DNA from: Rhynchonema sp. JSB1_4
Taxonomy: Eukaryota; Nematoda; Chromadorea; Monhysterida; Xyalidae
Reading direction: 5' to 3'
Length of the DNA: 64,000 nucleotides
NCBI GenBank assembly: GCA_030248065.1
Contig: JASAMV010006225.1
Coordinates: 27,072 to 91,071 of the forward strand
Positions 48,487 to 59,067 of this stretch are shown piece by piece (positions within the stretch are counted from its first letter, which is position 1; each line of letters opens with the position of its first letter). The notes below the pieces were generated by a model. The model saw nothing but the letters and a program-made list of their open reading frames with translations. It was not told where the DNA came from and did not search any database. Made by a program: the position numbers and the translations under genes.

Positions 48487-50973
48487 CTAATATCCAGCCG
48501 TGGCCAAGTGCTTGCTCATCTTTTCCACTGCGCTTCGGCACACCTGTGCGTCCTCGTATGTGCCTTCGTAGTACGCGATTAGAACGGCTGAAATTATTGT
48601 AATTCCTTCAGCTTGAAGTTACAGCACATTTTACTGTGCTTGCTGAATGAAACATCAGCTGGTGGCACTTATATACATGTGCCATTCATGTTATTAATCC
48701 TTCAAATACAACTCGACCTTACATCTTTTGTGATTGTGACTGCGTCATTGTCAGTTGTCTGTAACAAGCAGCATATCTTTCAGTCCAGCAATTCCCCTTC
48801 AAGTTGTGACTTGCTTCAATGCCATTTCTCCATCTACACTATCACCAACACAAATATGTGTATCGTTTACATTTACGCATGCATATCTGATCGGACCACC
48901 AGCAGATTCTGCGCGCGCGAACATCGCACGACGAATAAATTGCACGTTGCAAAATGTGTTTGCAGAAACGGGCGCAACGCGTTTATCCGCTCACTTGGGT
49001 GGTGTGAAATACAGAATATTAGTGCCGCGCGCTTCGGCACACCTTATTTTGCGAAAAATTTTCAATTGAAATGTACGAATCTTACCCGTCAGACATCTGA
49101 ACCAGTTTCTAGATGCCACACGTTAACTCAACACACTAAGTGGGGAAAAGGTCCCTCACACGCACGGCACAAATGTTCTGACTTTGTTCAACGCACATCT
49201 TCAATTACGTTTGCTCAATTCACAACACAGCACGACTTCTGGGACAACAAAAACAAAGTGACAAAAATATGACCAGACATCTATCTCCCTTCCAATTACA
49301 GGATGATCGCAAAAATTATCACCTTACCTCTCCACAGCCTCAACGTTGGTCCTAAACGGAAACGAGCACACACACACACACAAAACAGCAGAAATCTTGT
49401 CACAGCTGCAAATCTGAACTAATGTCGCCAGGAAACGTGCTAAAATCACACAGAAACCCACGGATAAATATCCAACATTCACCACAAATAAGGCTCATTT
49501 CTCCGTGGCGGTGCGGTGACCCCCGTTCGCGCGTAATAGGGATGGAGACATACACATAAACAAGCGTCTTGGTTTACTCACTAACAGCACACGTATTTAT
49601 CACACTCTCAGCCACTTTATCCAACTGACCCTTTATTGACTGGCGACCATGCTGTCTGATCTAAGCAAATAAAGCACTCGTGCCATTTTTCGAAACTCGC
49701 TGCGCACGCGCACACATAATAACAAAATTGGCACTTCTAATAAAAAAAAATTTTTTTTTCTCTAAAAAGACAATTTTTTTTTTTTTAATTTTTCTTTTTT
49801 TTGTCTTTGGTGGGGTGGTGGGCTGGGGGGGGGGGGGGGGGGGGGGGGCCCCGGCGGGGCCGGCCCCCGCTCCCCCGGGGGGAGGGCGGCATTAATAAAT
49901 TTTTATTTATTTTAAAAACAACACCCACACATCTCGCATCCCTTCTAAAAATACAAGTGGGCCAAAAACTGCAAACAACTCTGTGCACTAGGAGTTCAGT
50001 TTTGATTTTGTCGAGAAAAACACCATCAAGTGCACTTGATACAAAGCCAATTATATTCCAGATTCTTGTCACACGACTAGTACACTGAATATCACATCAT
50101 GATTATCATCAACTTTATACAAAACTCGGCCCTGATCAAAGCTCAAGAAAATATTGCAAACAGGCGAGACAAAAAGCAGCGGTAAATGTTTCCAGAACTG
50201 TGTTTATCATCATAATATTTCATGGTTTTCGTTCCTTGGTTTGTTGACTACATAAAAACAAATAATAAAAAAACAACAAACAACACACCCATATTAGTCT
50301 TGATAGCGAACAGTCCGACTTTGTCCCTCTTTCCGAATATGAGGTTGTCATCGACCTGCGGCACAATGTAGTGGATGCCTTCGAGGTCGAAACCACGAGC
50401 CGGCACGTCCTCTATCCGATCGAATAGATGCACAAATTTCTGTAGCTCCTCCGCTGATGCCTGCAAAAATTGGTGACAAATGATGACGGGTGAAAGTGAC
50501 CTACGGTGTTGAGGCACTGTTCTGCCTTGAACGCCTAAATACCACCCCATATGTTTTTATGTTAGATGACGTTCGTAAAAAATATGAACTTCCTGTCTTG
50601 TTGTGATTTTATTGCCAATCGAAGACATGACCAGCCGTATGCAGGTAGTTCTCATGCGAAAACGCCGGAATAATTTGGCGTTATGAATTTTTCGCCAGTT
50701 CAAGATTTGCGGAAAAGAAATGAAATGTTCCTGTGTCCCGGCCAATGCATTGGTTGTGAATGTGAACGAACGCAACAGCTCATATCTGCCAGTTTCTTTT
50801 GTTTTCCCTCGCAAAAGAAAAAGAAAAAAGGTAAAACGGACCCGCCAACTGACCGAAAACGCCGGATCTTCACTCCTGGCCCAGATGCCGCCGTCCTGTC
50901 CGACAATGGCGGCTTTGTGGATGGACTTTGATGCGCCCATGATGCTGGAAATGTACGCGTCCCAACCGCTCAT
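48487..50973 (-). CDS. Profilin
   Basis: Three exons (50854-50973, 50289-50460, 48487-48587) join in phase and encode 130 residues, the normal length. The start MSGWDAYISSIMGASKSIHK matches animal profilins, with AAIVGQDGGIWARSED. The central FDLEGIHYIVPQVDDNLIFG and KRDKVGLFAIKT, and the end VCRSAVEKMSKHLATAGY, are diagnostic. Profilin binds actin monomers, polyproline and phosphoinositides and feeds actin polymerisation. Intron 2 is 1.7 kb, far larger than the other introns here, and contains a low-complexity block (49741-49890) that looks like bad sequence. The stop is followed at once by ATGTTTCA, a form of the intron-associated word described in the findings. Confidence 0.97.
49741..49890. 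repeat. Homopolymer block, probable sequencing or assembly artefact
   Basis: Runs of A, then T, then about 28 G and a GC-only patch lie together with sharp borders inside profilin intron 2. No biological element of this kind is known to me. It resembles low-quality consensus and should be masked. Confidence 0.7.
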
Positions 50974-51640
50974 TCTGATTGATTATTATTATTATTGTGT
51001 GTGTACGCGAATATGTGTGATCGTTCGTTTGTGAATCAAACAGTTTTTCGAATTGTGATTTGCCAATCAATCGGACCTCTTGTTTGTTTGACGACGTTGG
51101 AACGCCAAATGTCAGAACTTTATGATGGGATAACTGCTTTTGATTGATTGCTCGGTGGATAACAGCGTTGAAACAGATGGCCGGTGGGCGAAAATCGTTT
51201 GAGCTGGAATACTCTCTTCTATTCGTTTTCGGTCGTGTTCTCTGTCGTCGCAGTTCACGGAATATGGTTCTGAAAACATTGCTTAGTATGACACTATACA
51301 CACTGACATTTGGAGAAACAATTTTTGTTCGGGACACAGGGTTGCGATTTTTCATCTTCTGTTCCCGTCTGTTCCCCACTGCTCTTGAGTGTGGTGACGG
51401 TGACGAACGGGTGGGAACCCGTTTTTTGGAACAAAACGAAAAAACCTGTTTGTTTCCGGAGCCCGGGATTTTTAAAAGTTTCGGTGGGTGAGTGAGTTTT
51501 GACCGCTAATCGAGCCGGACCTGGCCGGAGTTTTAGACAAGTTGAAAAAAAACCCAAAAAAACGCAGCTGCCTGGAAACTTTTTGGAAGCATGTATTTTT
51601 CGAAGATTATTTTGCTAAATTCAGAAAATATTTTTATGAG
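50974..51640. other. Upstream of profilin, no gene recognised
   Basis: The stretch should contain the profilin promoter and ends at the border of the transposon nest. Open frames here show no domain. Confidence 0.45.
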
Positions 51641-51840
51641 CCAGACTTGCGAAGGTGCGAGGTATAGGTACCCGAAATGTGTTGACGATAGATAGATGAC
51701 CCAAGTCCGAAATCTGGGGGGGGGTCGACCCAAACTTGTTGACGGTAGATAGATGGTGGGGGGTCGCCAAAAAAGGGGTCAAAAATACCGATTTTGAGCC
51801 ATTTTGAGTCAAAAATATCAATTTTGGGGTCGATTGTTGT
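51641..51840. mobile_element. Partial element with GTTGACGATAGATAGAT word, split by a later insertion
   Basis: The word GTTGACGATAGATAGAT (one copy GTTGACGGTAGATAGAT) and the phrase GACCCAAGTCCGAAATCT match the element at 54826-55180. The copy is interrupted at ATTGTTGT by the 51841-53050 element, after which the sequence resumes with TTGACGATCCCC. Confidence 0.6.
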
Positions 51841-51877
51841 CAGTGTAGTTCCTGGTCCGGAGGGGGAACAGGCGGTA

Positions 51878-52284
51878 CCGTATTGTCGGAAATAAAACCC
51901 GGGGGGTCTATTTTCTCACTGGGGTCATTTTGGAGGGGTTCAATTTATGGGGGGGTCAATTATTGGGGGGTTATATTTTTCATTTGGCCCCTCGACGAAA
52001 AAAATCATTGTTAATAATGCCCCTAAAAATGGCTTGTTTTCGGTATTTTCAAACTTTAACAGCGGCAATTATGCTTAAAAACTGTTGCGTACGCAAGCTT
52101 AAACAACGTTTGAGACAACAACACAGCCCTACCATACCACTAATCTGTGGTACGGTGAAGGTTGGGGTGGGGTTCTATTAATGGGGGGTCAATTAATGGG
52201 GGGTTCTATTTTTGATTTCGAGCCATTTAGGGGGTTCAATTAATGGGGGGTCAATTAATGGGGGTTCTATTTCCGACAATACGG
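51878..52284. mobile_element. TA-flanked MITE (Tc1/mariner-like), 407 bp, nested
   Basis: The inverted ends are CCGTATTGTCGGAAATA, flanked by TA on both sides (51876-51877 and 52285-52286). The inside contains repeated GGGGGGTCTATT and GGGGTCAATTAATGG words and no transposase. A second full copy lies at 56908-57336. TA duplications are typical of Tc1/mariner and related superfamilies; a 2-bp duplication alone is weak evidence. Confidence 0.78.
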
Positions 52285-52489
52285 TACCCCCTTTTTTCCG
52301 GAGGGGGAACAGACGTACCCACCTGGGGGGAAGGGGGAGGACCCAAATTTGGAGAAAAGTCATTTTTTGAGGTAAAAAATTCGACCCATTTTTTGGAAAA
52401 AATACACAATAAGAAGGGTATTTTGGCGATTTTTGACGATATTGACCTAAAAATCACTCATTTTATGCCTAAAAATACCTATTTTAGGC

Positions 52490-52908
52490 CAGTGGTGTCG
52501 TTGGGAAATCAAAAAGTCAGGACACCGGATACCCAGAATCCAAAATTTTCGGATACCGGATACCCAAAATGAAAAATCTCGAATACCAGGGGGTTGCTCC
52601 CTAAAATAAAAAATCTCGGATACCCAGGGGGGTTGTTCAAAAAAGGTCAGTTTTTTAGAGGAAAATTGAGCAACATCGGTGTTGAAAGCGCAAAAAATAT
52701 TCATTTCGGGGGTTATGCTTGCGCCAGCAAGCGATTTTGAGCATTTCGGAGGTAAAAATGGGCGACTTTTACGGTTTTCGGAAAAATTTTAGGGCAGGAT
52801 ACCCCTGGACAAAAAGTCAGGATACCGGATACCCCTGGGTGAAAAAATCAAGATACCGGATACCGGATACCAGAGGGGCAAACCCCCCTTCCCCCAACGA
52901 CACCACTG
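52490..52908. mobile_element. hAT-like MITE, CAGTGGTGTCG family, nested, 419 bp
   Basis: The inverted ends are CAGTGGTGTCGTTGGG, with an exact 8-bp duplication TTTTAGGC (52482-52489 and 52909-52916). The repeated word is GATACCGGATACCC, present near both ends. It is inserted in the core of the 51841-53050 element. Confidence 0.88.
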
Positions 52909-53154
52909 TTTTAGGCCTAAATTTGCCTATTTCAGGCACAAATTGGGGGAGCAGACGTACCCGGAGGGGGAACAGTGGAGCAGGCGTACCATGGAGGGGG
53001 AACAGACGCACCCGGCCGAGGGGGACCCCCTCCCCCCCAGGAACACACTGATTGTTGTTGACGATCCCCATCATTCCCCAAATTAGGCATGGGGATCCCC
53101 ATCAGACGATCCTCATCATTTTAAACGACCAAAAAGTCAAAACTTTCCCAGATA

Positions 53155-53320
53155 ATCTTCAACTTTGGTATTGGGTCAGGTATTGGGTATTGGGTGCCAC
53201 GCCTGGTATTGGGTATTGGGTGGGCCTGCTCAGCTGGTATTGGGTATTGAGTATTGGGTCAGAGGCCAGGTGTTGGGTATTGAGTGGGTCGTGGGCCCAA
53301 AAATCGGTATTGTGCCCATG
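53155..53320. repeat. GGTATTGGGT word array
   Basis: Irregular repeats of GGTATTGGGTATTGGGT interrupted by short unique bits. The same array type recurs at 55190-56158 and 57377-57722. Confidence 0.75.
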
Positions 53321-53368
53321 TCTACCCCAAATCTCCGGCCCGGCCCGACCCGAAATTTTTTTGGCTCA

Positions 53369-53494
53369 AATTCAGAGGTCGCAATCGCGCAATAAGTCAC
53401 TTCAGAAGCGTCGGGCCGGAGCCCGGCCCGAACCAAAAGCAAAAAATTGCGGCCCAGCCCGGCCCGAGGTCGGGCCGGCCGGATTGCCACCTCT
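53369..53494. mobile_element. Internally deleted copy of the CAGAGGTCGC MITE
   Basis: It begins CAGAGGTCGCAATC and ends GGATTGCCACCTCTG. Most of the core seen at 19316-19631 is missing. No matching 8-bp duplication was found at its borders. Confidence 0.6.
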
Positions 53495-53512
53495 GGATCA
53501 GTTGATCAGTAT

Positions 53513-53918
53513 CAGATGTCGCAATCGGGCCGGGTTTGGCCGACCCGGCCCGGCCCGAGCCCCCGAATCTCCGGCCCGGCCCGGCCCGAACCCCCAAATC
53601 TCCGGCCCGGCCCGAAATTGTGGCTCAGATTTTAACCCAATTTTTGTCATAATTTTTGCGATTTTTTTGAATCTATTTTTTTGGTTGAAAATTTATTGTT
53701 TTCCATGAAAAAGTCGTCAGATAGGCAATACTGACCACTCACTTGCCGAATCCGTCAGAAATTTTAGTATTTTTGACAAAAAATCCCTGCTTTTTTAGTA
53801 AAATAAGTCACTTCAGGTTCAGAAGCGTCGGGCCGGGGTGCCTCCAAATCTCCGGCCCGGCCCGGCCCGAACCAAAAGCCCAAAATCGCGGTCCGGCCCG
53901 GCCCGATTGCGACCTCTG
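53513..53918. mobile_element. hAT-like MITE, CAGAGGTCGC family, 406 bp
   Basis: It begins CAGATGTCGCAATCGGG and ends CCCGATTGCGACCTCTG, with the exact 8-bp duplication ATCAGTAT (53505-53512 and 53919-53926). The core with GGTTGAAAATTTATTG and the CCGGCCCG words match the copy at 19316-19631. Confidence 0.87.
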
Positions 53919-54030
53919 ATCAGTATTGTCTATCGACGACTTTTTCATGGAAAACAATGAATTTTCAACCAAGAAAATTAAATTAAAGGTCTTTGCGAAA
54001 GCGTGCAGATAAAATTTGAATTTGAAAATA

Positions 54031-54795
54031 CCGTAAAAACCTAAATAGAAGGGATTGCTCTATTAACTCACTGACCCCATTTTGGGGGGGCTCTATTACG
54101 GGGGGGCTCTATTCCGGGGGGCCTCTATTAATTCACTGACCCGAACCTGAAAAAATTGTTCCCAGAAATACCCCAAAAACCCCTAGAAAGGGGTTTGAAA
54201 GGATGTTTTTTTCGCTTGTAATCGCATTTATTCGTGTCTATTGGTCAATAAGAGGCGCATTATGTGCTCTGAACAGTGTAGTTCCTGGGGGGAGGGGGTC
54301 CCCCCCCTCGGGGACACTATCTCCCCCTCAGGTGGTACACTATCCCCCTATCTCCCCCTCCGGGTACACTATCTCCCCCAATTTTTGCCTAAAATGGGCA
54401 TTTTTAGGCCAAAAATGAGTGATTTTCAGGTCAATGTTCTCAAAAGTCGCCAAAATACCCTTTTTCTGAAGAATTTTTTCCAAAAAGGGGCAAAAATAGG
54501 TCAAATTTTCTACCTCAAAAAGTGACTTTTTCCTGAATTTGGGTCTTCCCCCCCCCCTCGGGGGTACACTATCTCCCCCTCCGAAAAAAACGGAGGGTCC
54601 GCTATCTCCCCCTCCGGACCAGGAACTACACTGGCTCTGAACGAAGTTAGAAAATACCGAAAACAAGCCATTTTATGGGCATTAGCATTATTAACAATGA
54701 TTTTTTTCGTCTGGGGGGCCAAATGAAAAATATAACCCCCCAAAATGACCCCAGTGAAAAAATAGACCCCCCGGGTTCTATTTCCGAGAATACGG
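54031..54795. mobile_element. Degraded TA-type MITE split by a hAT-like MITE
   Basis: The left end reads CCGTAAAAACCTAAATAG and the right end TTCTATTTCCGAGAATACGG. The right half (GAAAATACCGAAAACAAGCC, AATAGACCCCCCGGG) matches the copies at 51878 and 56908. The element is interrupted by the copy at 54274-54633. Confidence 0.6.
54274..54633. mobile_element. hAT-like MITE, CAGTGTAGTTCCTGG family, 360 bp
   Basis: Perfect 15-bp inverted ends and an exact 8-bp duplication GCTCTGAA (54266-54273 and 54634-54641). Core and repeated word CTATCTCCCCCTC match the FBXO9 intron copy at 35478-35862. Confidence 0.92.
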
Positions 54796-54825
54796 TGCGT
54801 GGTGCGATGCGACCTCTGTTCTGGT

Positions 54826-55180
54826 CAGTGTAGTACTTGGTCAGGGTGTTGACGATAGATAGATTGGGACCCGAAATGTGTTGACGATAGATAGATGACC
54901 CAAGTCCGAAATCTGGGGGGGGGTCGACCCAAACTTGTTGACGATAGATAGATGGTGGGGGGGGGTCGCCAAAAATCAAGGTATAGTATAGTTATAGTGT
55001 ACTAAGTTGGTAATAATGTGTAAATATTAATGAAAATGTGCTTAGATGTACTAAATACGCGCGTAGCGCGCGATTTTTTGCCTATTTGGGACAAAAAATA
55101 CCGATTTTGTGCCATTTTGAGGCAAAAATGCCCATTTTGGGGTCGAAATGTGTTGACGATAGATAGATTGTTCTAGGCCT
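54826..55180. mobile_element. hAT-like element with GTTGACGATAGATAGAT word, right end unclear
   Basis: The left end CAGTGTAGTACTTGGTC is a variant of the CAGTGTAGTTCCTGG end. The word GTTGACGATAGATAGAT occurs three times near the left side and once at the right, around a core that reads GTGCCATTTTGAGGCAAAAA. The right terminus was not found; the sequence runs into the GGTATTGGG array. Confidence 0.55.
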
Positions 55181-55365
55181 GGGCACAATACCACTTTTGA
55201 CACCCAATACCAATACCGGCCCTGTACCAATACCCAATACCCAATACCAAATTGGTGACCCAATACCAATACAATACCGGGTGAGACCCAATACCAATAC
55301 CAATACCCAATACCAGATCAATACTACTGAAGTGCCTGGTATTGGGTTTGGTATTGGGTTGGTAT

Positions 55366-55814
55366 CAGTGCTGTGGCTGGGGGGGGGGGGCGGGTGGGGG
55401 GTCCCCCCCCAATGGTATCCTACCCGCCCCGGCCTGGTACGCTACCCCCCTACCCGCCCCGCTCTGGTACCCTACCCCCCTACCCGCCCCGCCCTGGTAC
55501 CCTACCCGCCCCGATTTTTACCCCCAAAATGCCCATTTTTCGGTCAAAAATGCCCAAATTTCGACCGAAAACCCTAAAAAGTGCAAAAAATCTCGTGCTG
55601 CGCGCGATATATGCACTTTTTAGTACATAAAAACAGGTACCCGAAAAAACTTGTGTTGTACCCTACCCGCCCCGAAAAATCTTCCCCCCCCTCCCCCCCC
55701 CCCCAAACCGGATTCCCCCCCCCCCCAAAAATCCCAGGTACACTACCCCCCTACCCGCCCCGATTTTTTCCACCTATGTACCCTACCGGCCCCGCAAAAG
55801 TAGCCACAGCACTG
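55366..55814. mobile_element. hAT-like MITE, CAGTGCTGTGGCT family, 449 bp
   Basis: The inverted ends are CAGTGCTGTGGCT, with an exact 8-bp duplication GTTGGTAT (55358-55365 and 55815-55822). The repeated word is CTACCCGCCCCG, about seven times, near both ends of an A+T-rich core. It is inserted in the GGTATTGGG array. Confidence 0.88.
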
Positions 55815-56557
55815 GTTGGTATAGGTATTGAGTATTGGGTATTGGGTTGGTATTGGTATTGGGTATTGGGTATTGGTCTTAGTATTGGTTTGGTATTGGG
55901 TCTTTGGTCTGGTATTGGGTTGGTATTGGGTTTGGTATTGGTTTGGTATTGGGTTTTAAGTCAGGTATTGGGTTTGGTATTGGTTTGGTATTGGGTTTTT
56001 CTGGATTAGTATTGGGTATTGGTTTTGACCCAATACCTGGGCTAACCCAATACCAATACCCAATACCAATACCAGGCCAGCTTCAATACCAATACCCAAT
56101 ACCCAATACCAGAATTAGACCCAATACCAATACCAAACACTGGTATTGGTATTGGTCATAGTTTTTTTAGACACTTTTTAGGTGCAATTTGCACCTAAAA
56201 ATCAGAATTGCACCTAAAAATTCAGGGTTGGGTGCAAGGTTGCACCTAACATTTTGGGCCCTTGTTTGCTTAATTTAGCATTTATACAGCATCTTTTAAG
56301 GTTGGAAAGCTTAGAAACAAAAAAAATGCGCTGCGCGGCTTTTCATTCCTTCCAATAAATTCCATCGAAGCATTTGGTCGAGATCGACAAAAAATATTGA
56401 TCTGATTGATTGATTTCGTACACAGTTAGTACCTGGTGTGCTGGTGATAAGATTCAAAACAAATACATGCTGTACATCAATACTACTGAAGTGCCTGGTA
56501 TTGGGTTTGGTATTGGGTTGGTATGGTATTGGTATTGAGTTTTGGGTATTGGGTTGG

Positions 56558-57376
56558 TAGTTCCTGGGGGGGGGAGGGGGGTCCCCCCCCTAAGGTACAC
56601 TAACCGCCGCGACCAAGGTACACTAGTACACTAACCGCCGCGTCAGGTACACTAACCGCCTCAATTTTTGCCTAAGATCGGCTTTTTTAGGCCTAAAATG
56701 GGCATTTTTAGGCTTAAAATGGGTGATTTTTAGGTCAATGATGTCGAAAGTCGCCAAAATACCCTTTTTATGGAGAATTTTTTCCAAAAAGGGGCAAAAA
56801 TCGGTCAAATTTTCTACCTCAAAAAGTGACTTTTTCCTGAATTTGGGTCTTCCCCCCCCCTTCCCCCCCAGGGAGGTACACTAACCGCCGCACGGAAAAA
56901 AGGGGTACCGTATTGTCGGAAATAGAACCCCCCCATTAATTGACCCCCCCCCATTAATTGAACCCCCCCCTAAATGGCTCGAAATCAAAAATAGAACCCC
57001 CCATTAATTGACCCCCCCCCCATTAATAGAACCCCACCCCAACTTTCACCGTACCACAGATTAGTGGTATGGTAGGGCTGTGTTGTTGTGTCAAACGTTG
57101 TTTAAGCTTGCGTACACAACAGAATACAGCTTTTTAAGCATAATCGACGCTGTTAAAGGTAGAAAATACCGAAAACAAGCCATTATTATGGGCATTATTA
57201 ACAATGATTTTTTTCGTCGGGGGGCCAAATGAAAAATATAACCCCCCCAATAATTGACCCCCCCCATAAATTGAACCCCCCCAAAATGACCCCAGTGAAA
57301 AAATAGACCCCCCGGGTTCTATTTCCGACAATACGGTAGGTGCACTAACCGCCGCGCCGGACCAGGAACTACACTG
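56558..57376. mobile_element. hAT-like element with CTAACCGCCGCG word, 819 bp, carrying a nested MITE
   Basis: The right end CCAGGAACTACACTG is intact. The left end begins at TAGTTCCTGG, lacking the outer CAGTG. The core is the same as in the 35478 and 54274 copies, but the repeated word is CTAACCGCCGCG in all five or so positions. A TA-flanked MITE (56908-57336) sits near the right end. No 8-bp duplication was found, consistent with left-end loss. Confidence 0.78.
56908..57336. mobile_element. TA-flanked MITE, second copy, 429 bp, nested
   Basis: Inverted ends CCGTATTGTCGGAAATA, TA at 56906-56907 and 57337-57338. The inside is the reverse complement of much of the 51878 copy (for example ACAGATTAGTGGTATGGTAG). 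It sits at the corresponding internal position of its hAT-like host as the first copy does. Confidence 0.78.
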
Positions 57377-57725
57377 GTTGGTATTGGTATTGGGTATTGG
57401 GTATTGGTCTTAGTATTGGTTTGGTATTGGGTTTTTGGTCTGGTATTGGGTTGGTATTGGGTTTGGTATTGGTTTGGTATTGGGTTTTCAGTCAGGTATT
57501 GGGTTTGGTATTGGTTTGGTATTGGGTTTTTCTGGATTAGTATTGGGTATTGGTTTTGACCCAATACCTGGGCAAACCCAATACCAATACCCAATACCAA
57601 TACCAGGCCAGCTTCAATACCAATACCCAATACCAGAATTAGACCCAATACCAATACCAAACACTGGTATTGGTATTGGTATTGGGTGGTATTGGTATTG
57701 GGTATTTGGGTATTGTGCCCACCCA

Positions 57726-58650
57726 TAGTGGTGACTGAGTTAAGAAGAGAAATTTCAAAAACATGGTCATGGTGGCTGTGATACCGTAACCCACATGAGT
57801 CAGCTACCGTAACCATAACGTTAGGTTGCTTCACGCACAATCTCTGACGCAAAACAAGACAACGCATCAATAAGCAATGCCGTTCGGTTACAGTTGGTCA
57901 CAAATAATCACAGACGGTCCACACAGAAAACCAGGCAGGAGCAACAATAAAGCTCGGCCCAATCAACAAAAACGGTATACAGATGCAATCAGTTGTTCTG
58001 TCCTATTATACTTTTGTTCCCTCTTGTTCGGGCACATAAAGTTGCTGCCCTGCCTGGACACAAGCACATACATATGGACAGACATGGCATGACTTGCTGG
58101 GACATAACGTGAACAGAACACAGACACAACAAGTGGAACTACAGCGAACGAAGTTCTAAACGAACGTGAAAACATAGTACAGTTCTTGCACCAAACGTTG
58201 AACCCAAGTAAAGCCAACGTCAGTGCAAACTTCATATATTCTTTTTCACATGTTTGTGCCACTGCGTCCTGCTGCAAGTCCCATCTCATTCACGTGACGT
58301 GGGCATTCCAAGAGATCAACGTCACGAAAACTTGACTCCAGTTCCAGCCACGATTCTTCTTCGCGTTGCTTTACATCACCACCCACACGACTTGGATCAG
58401 TCGTTGTAAAATTAGATGGGGTTGTCAAACGAATGCGTACACAAACGAGCATTACATGAGAACGAGACACGGCTATTTGTTTGTAACGGATTATTGACCG
58501 AGCCGAGCACACAATTCCAGTGCATTCAGTGACCTTCGCATGCGTTATGTCGTTCATGTTCACACAGATAAACAAAAGTCGTATCTTGCCAAAACGTAGC
58601 AGCAAAGCCGGTGATCCATAATTATACGACCTTTTGTGATAATGAGCCAG
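57726..58650. other. Unique sequence, no gene recognised
   Basis: Non-repetitive sequence between the transposon nest and the homopolymer block. Open frames on both strands are short and without motifs. Confidence 0.45.
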
Positions 58651-59062
58651 GGTTTTTTCAAAAAAAAAATTAATATAAAATTTTTTTTTAAAAATTTTTT
58701 TTAAACTCCATTTTTTTTTTTTTTAAAAAAAACCCCCAAATCCAAAACCTTTTTCCCAAAATTTTTTCCTATTTCCAAACCCCCCCCCCCCCTTTCCCCC
58801 CCCGTTTTTTATATCATTTTTCCACACTATATATATAATTTCAACCCCCCCCCCCCACAATTCTCTTATTTTTTGTCTATTCATACCATTTAAACTTACC
58901 TCTACAATACATAAACTTTCAACACCCCCCCACTAAACCCCAAATCTCACACACCCCCCCCCACCCCAAATTTTTTAAAAATTATTTTTCTTTCATCTTT
59001 CCTTTTAAAAATAAAAATATCAAAAAAAAAAAAAAAAAAATAAAATTAAAAAAAAAAAAAAA
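58651..59062. repeat. Homopolymer-rich block, probable artefact
   Basis: About 400 bases made almost only of A, T and C runs with no G-containing words for long stretches, ending abruptly six bases before a good start codon. It looks like collapsed or low-quality consensus. The promoter and 5' UTR of the next gene may be distorted. Confidence 0.65.
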
Positions 59063-59067
59063 CACTA

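Larger units (their letters stand above)
51841..53050. mobile_element. hAT-like element carrying two nested elements, 1210 bp
   Basis: The left end is CAGTGTAGTTCCTGG and the right end CCAGGAACACACTG, with an exact 8-bp duplication ATTGTTGT (51833-51840 and 53051-53058). The repeated word is GGAGGGGGAACAG, seen near both ends. The core matches the complement of the 35478 and 54274 copies (for example GGTATTTTGGCGA). Nested within are a TA-flanked element (51878-52284) and another hAT-like element (52490-52908). Confidence 0.85.
55190..57725. repeat. GGTATTGGG fold-back region holding two MITEs
   Basis: Arrays of CCAATACC and GGTATTGG words occur in both orientations at 55190-55365, 55815-56158, about 56475-56557 and 57377-57722. 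TGGGCACAATACC at about 55180 and its complement at about 57715 could be outer ends. The blocks 55830-56150 and 57385-57720 are nearly the same sequence in the same orientation. Each block is itself palindromic and could form long hairpins. Confidence 0.65.

Noticed and set aside
53052..53708. A 218-residue open frame in the transposon nest
   Set aside because: It translates word arrays and MITE sequence (repeated WYWVLG and GPARP) and is not a gene.
53155..57722. GGTATTGGG arrays as internal telomere-like repeats
   Set aside because: The unit is irregular, occurs in both orientations within a few hundred bases and is associated with MITE-like ends, unlike a nematode TTAGGC-type telomere array.
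55581..57870. Open frames made of WYWVLGIG or IPNTNTQYQ repeats
   Set aside because: They are translations of the GGTATTGGG array in both directions.
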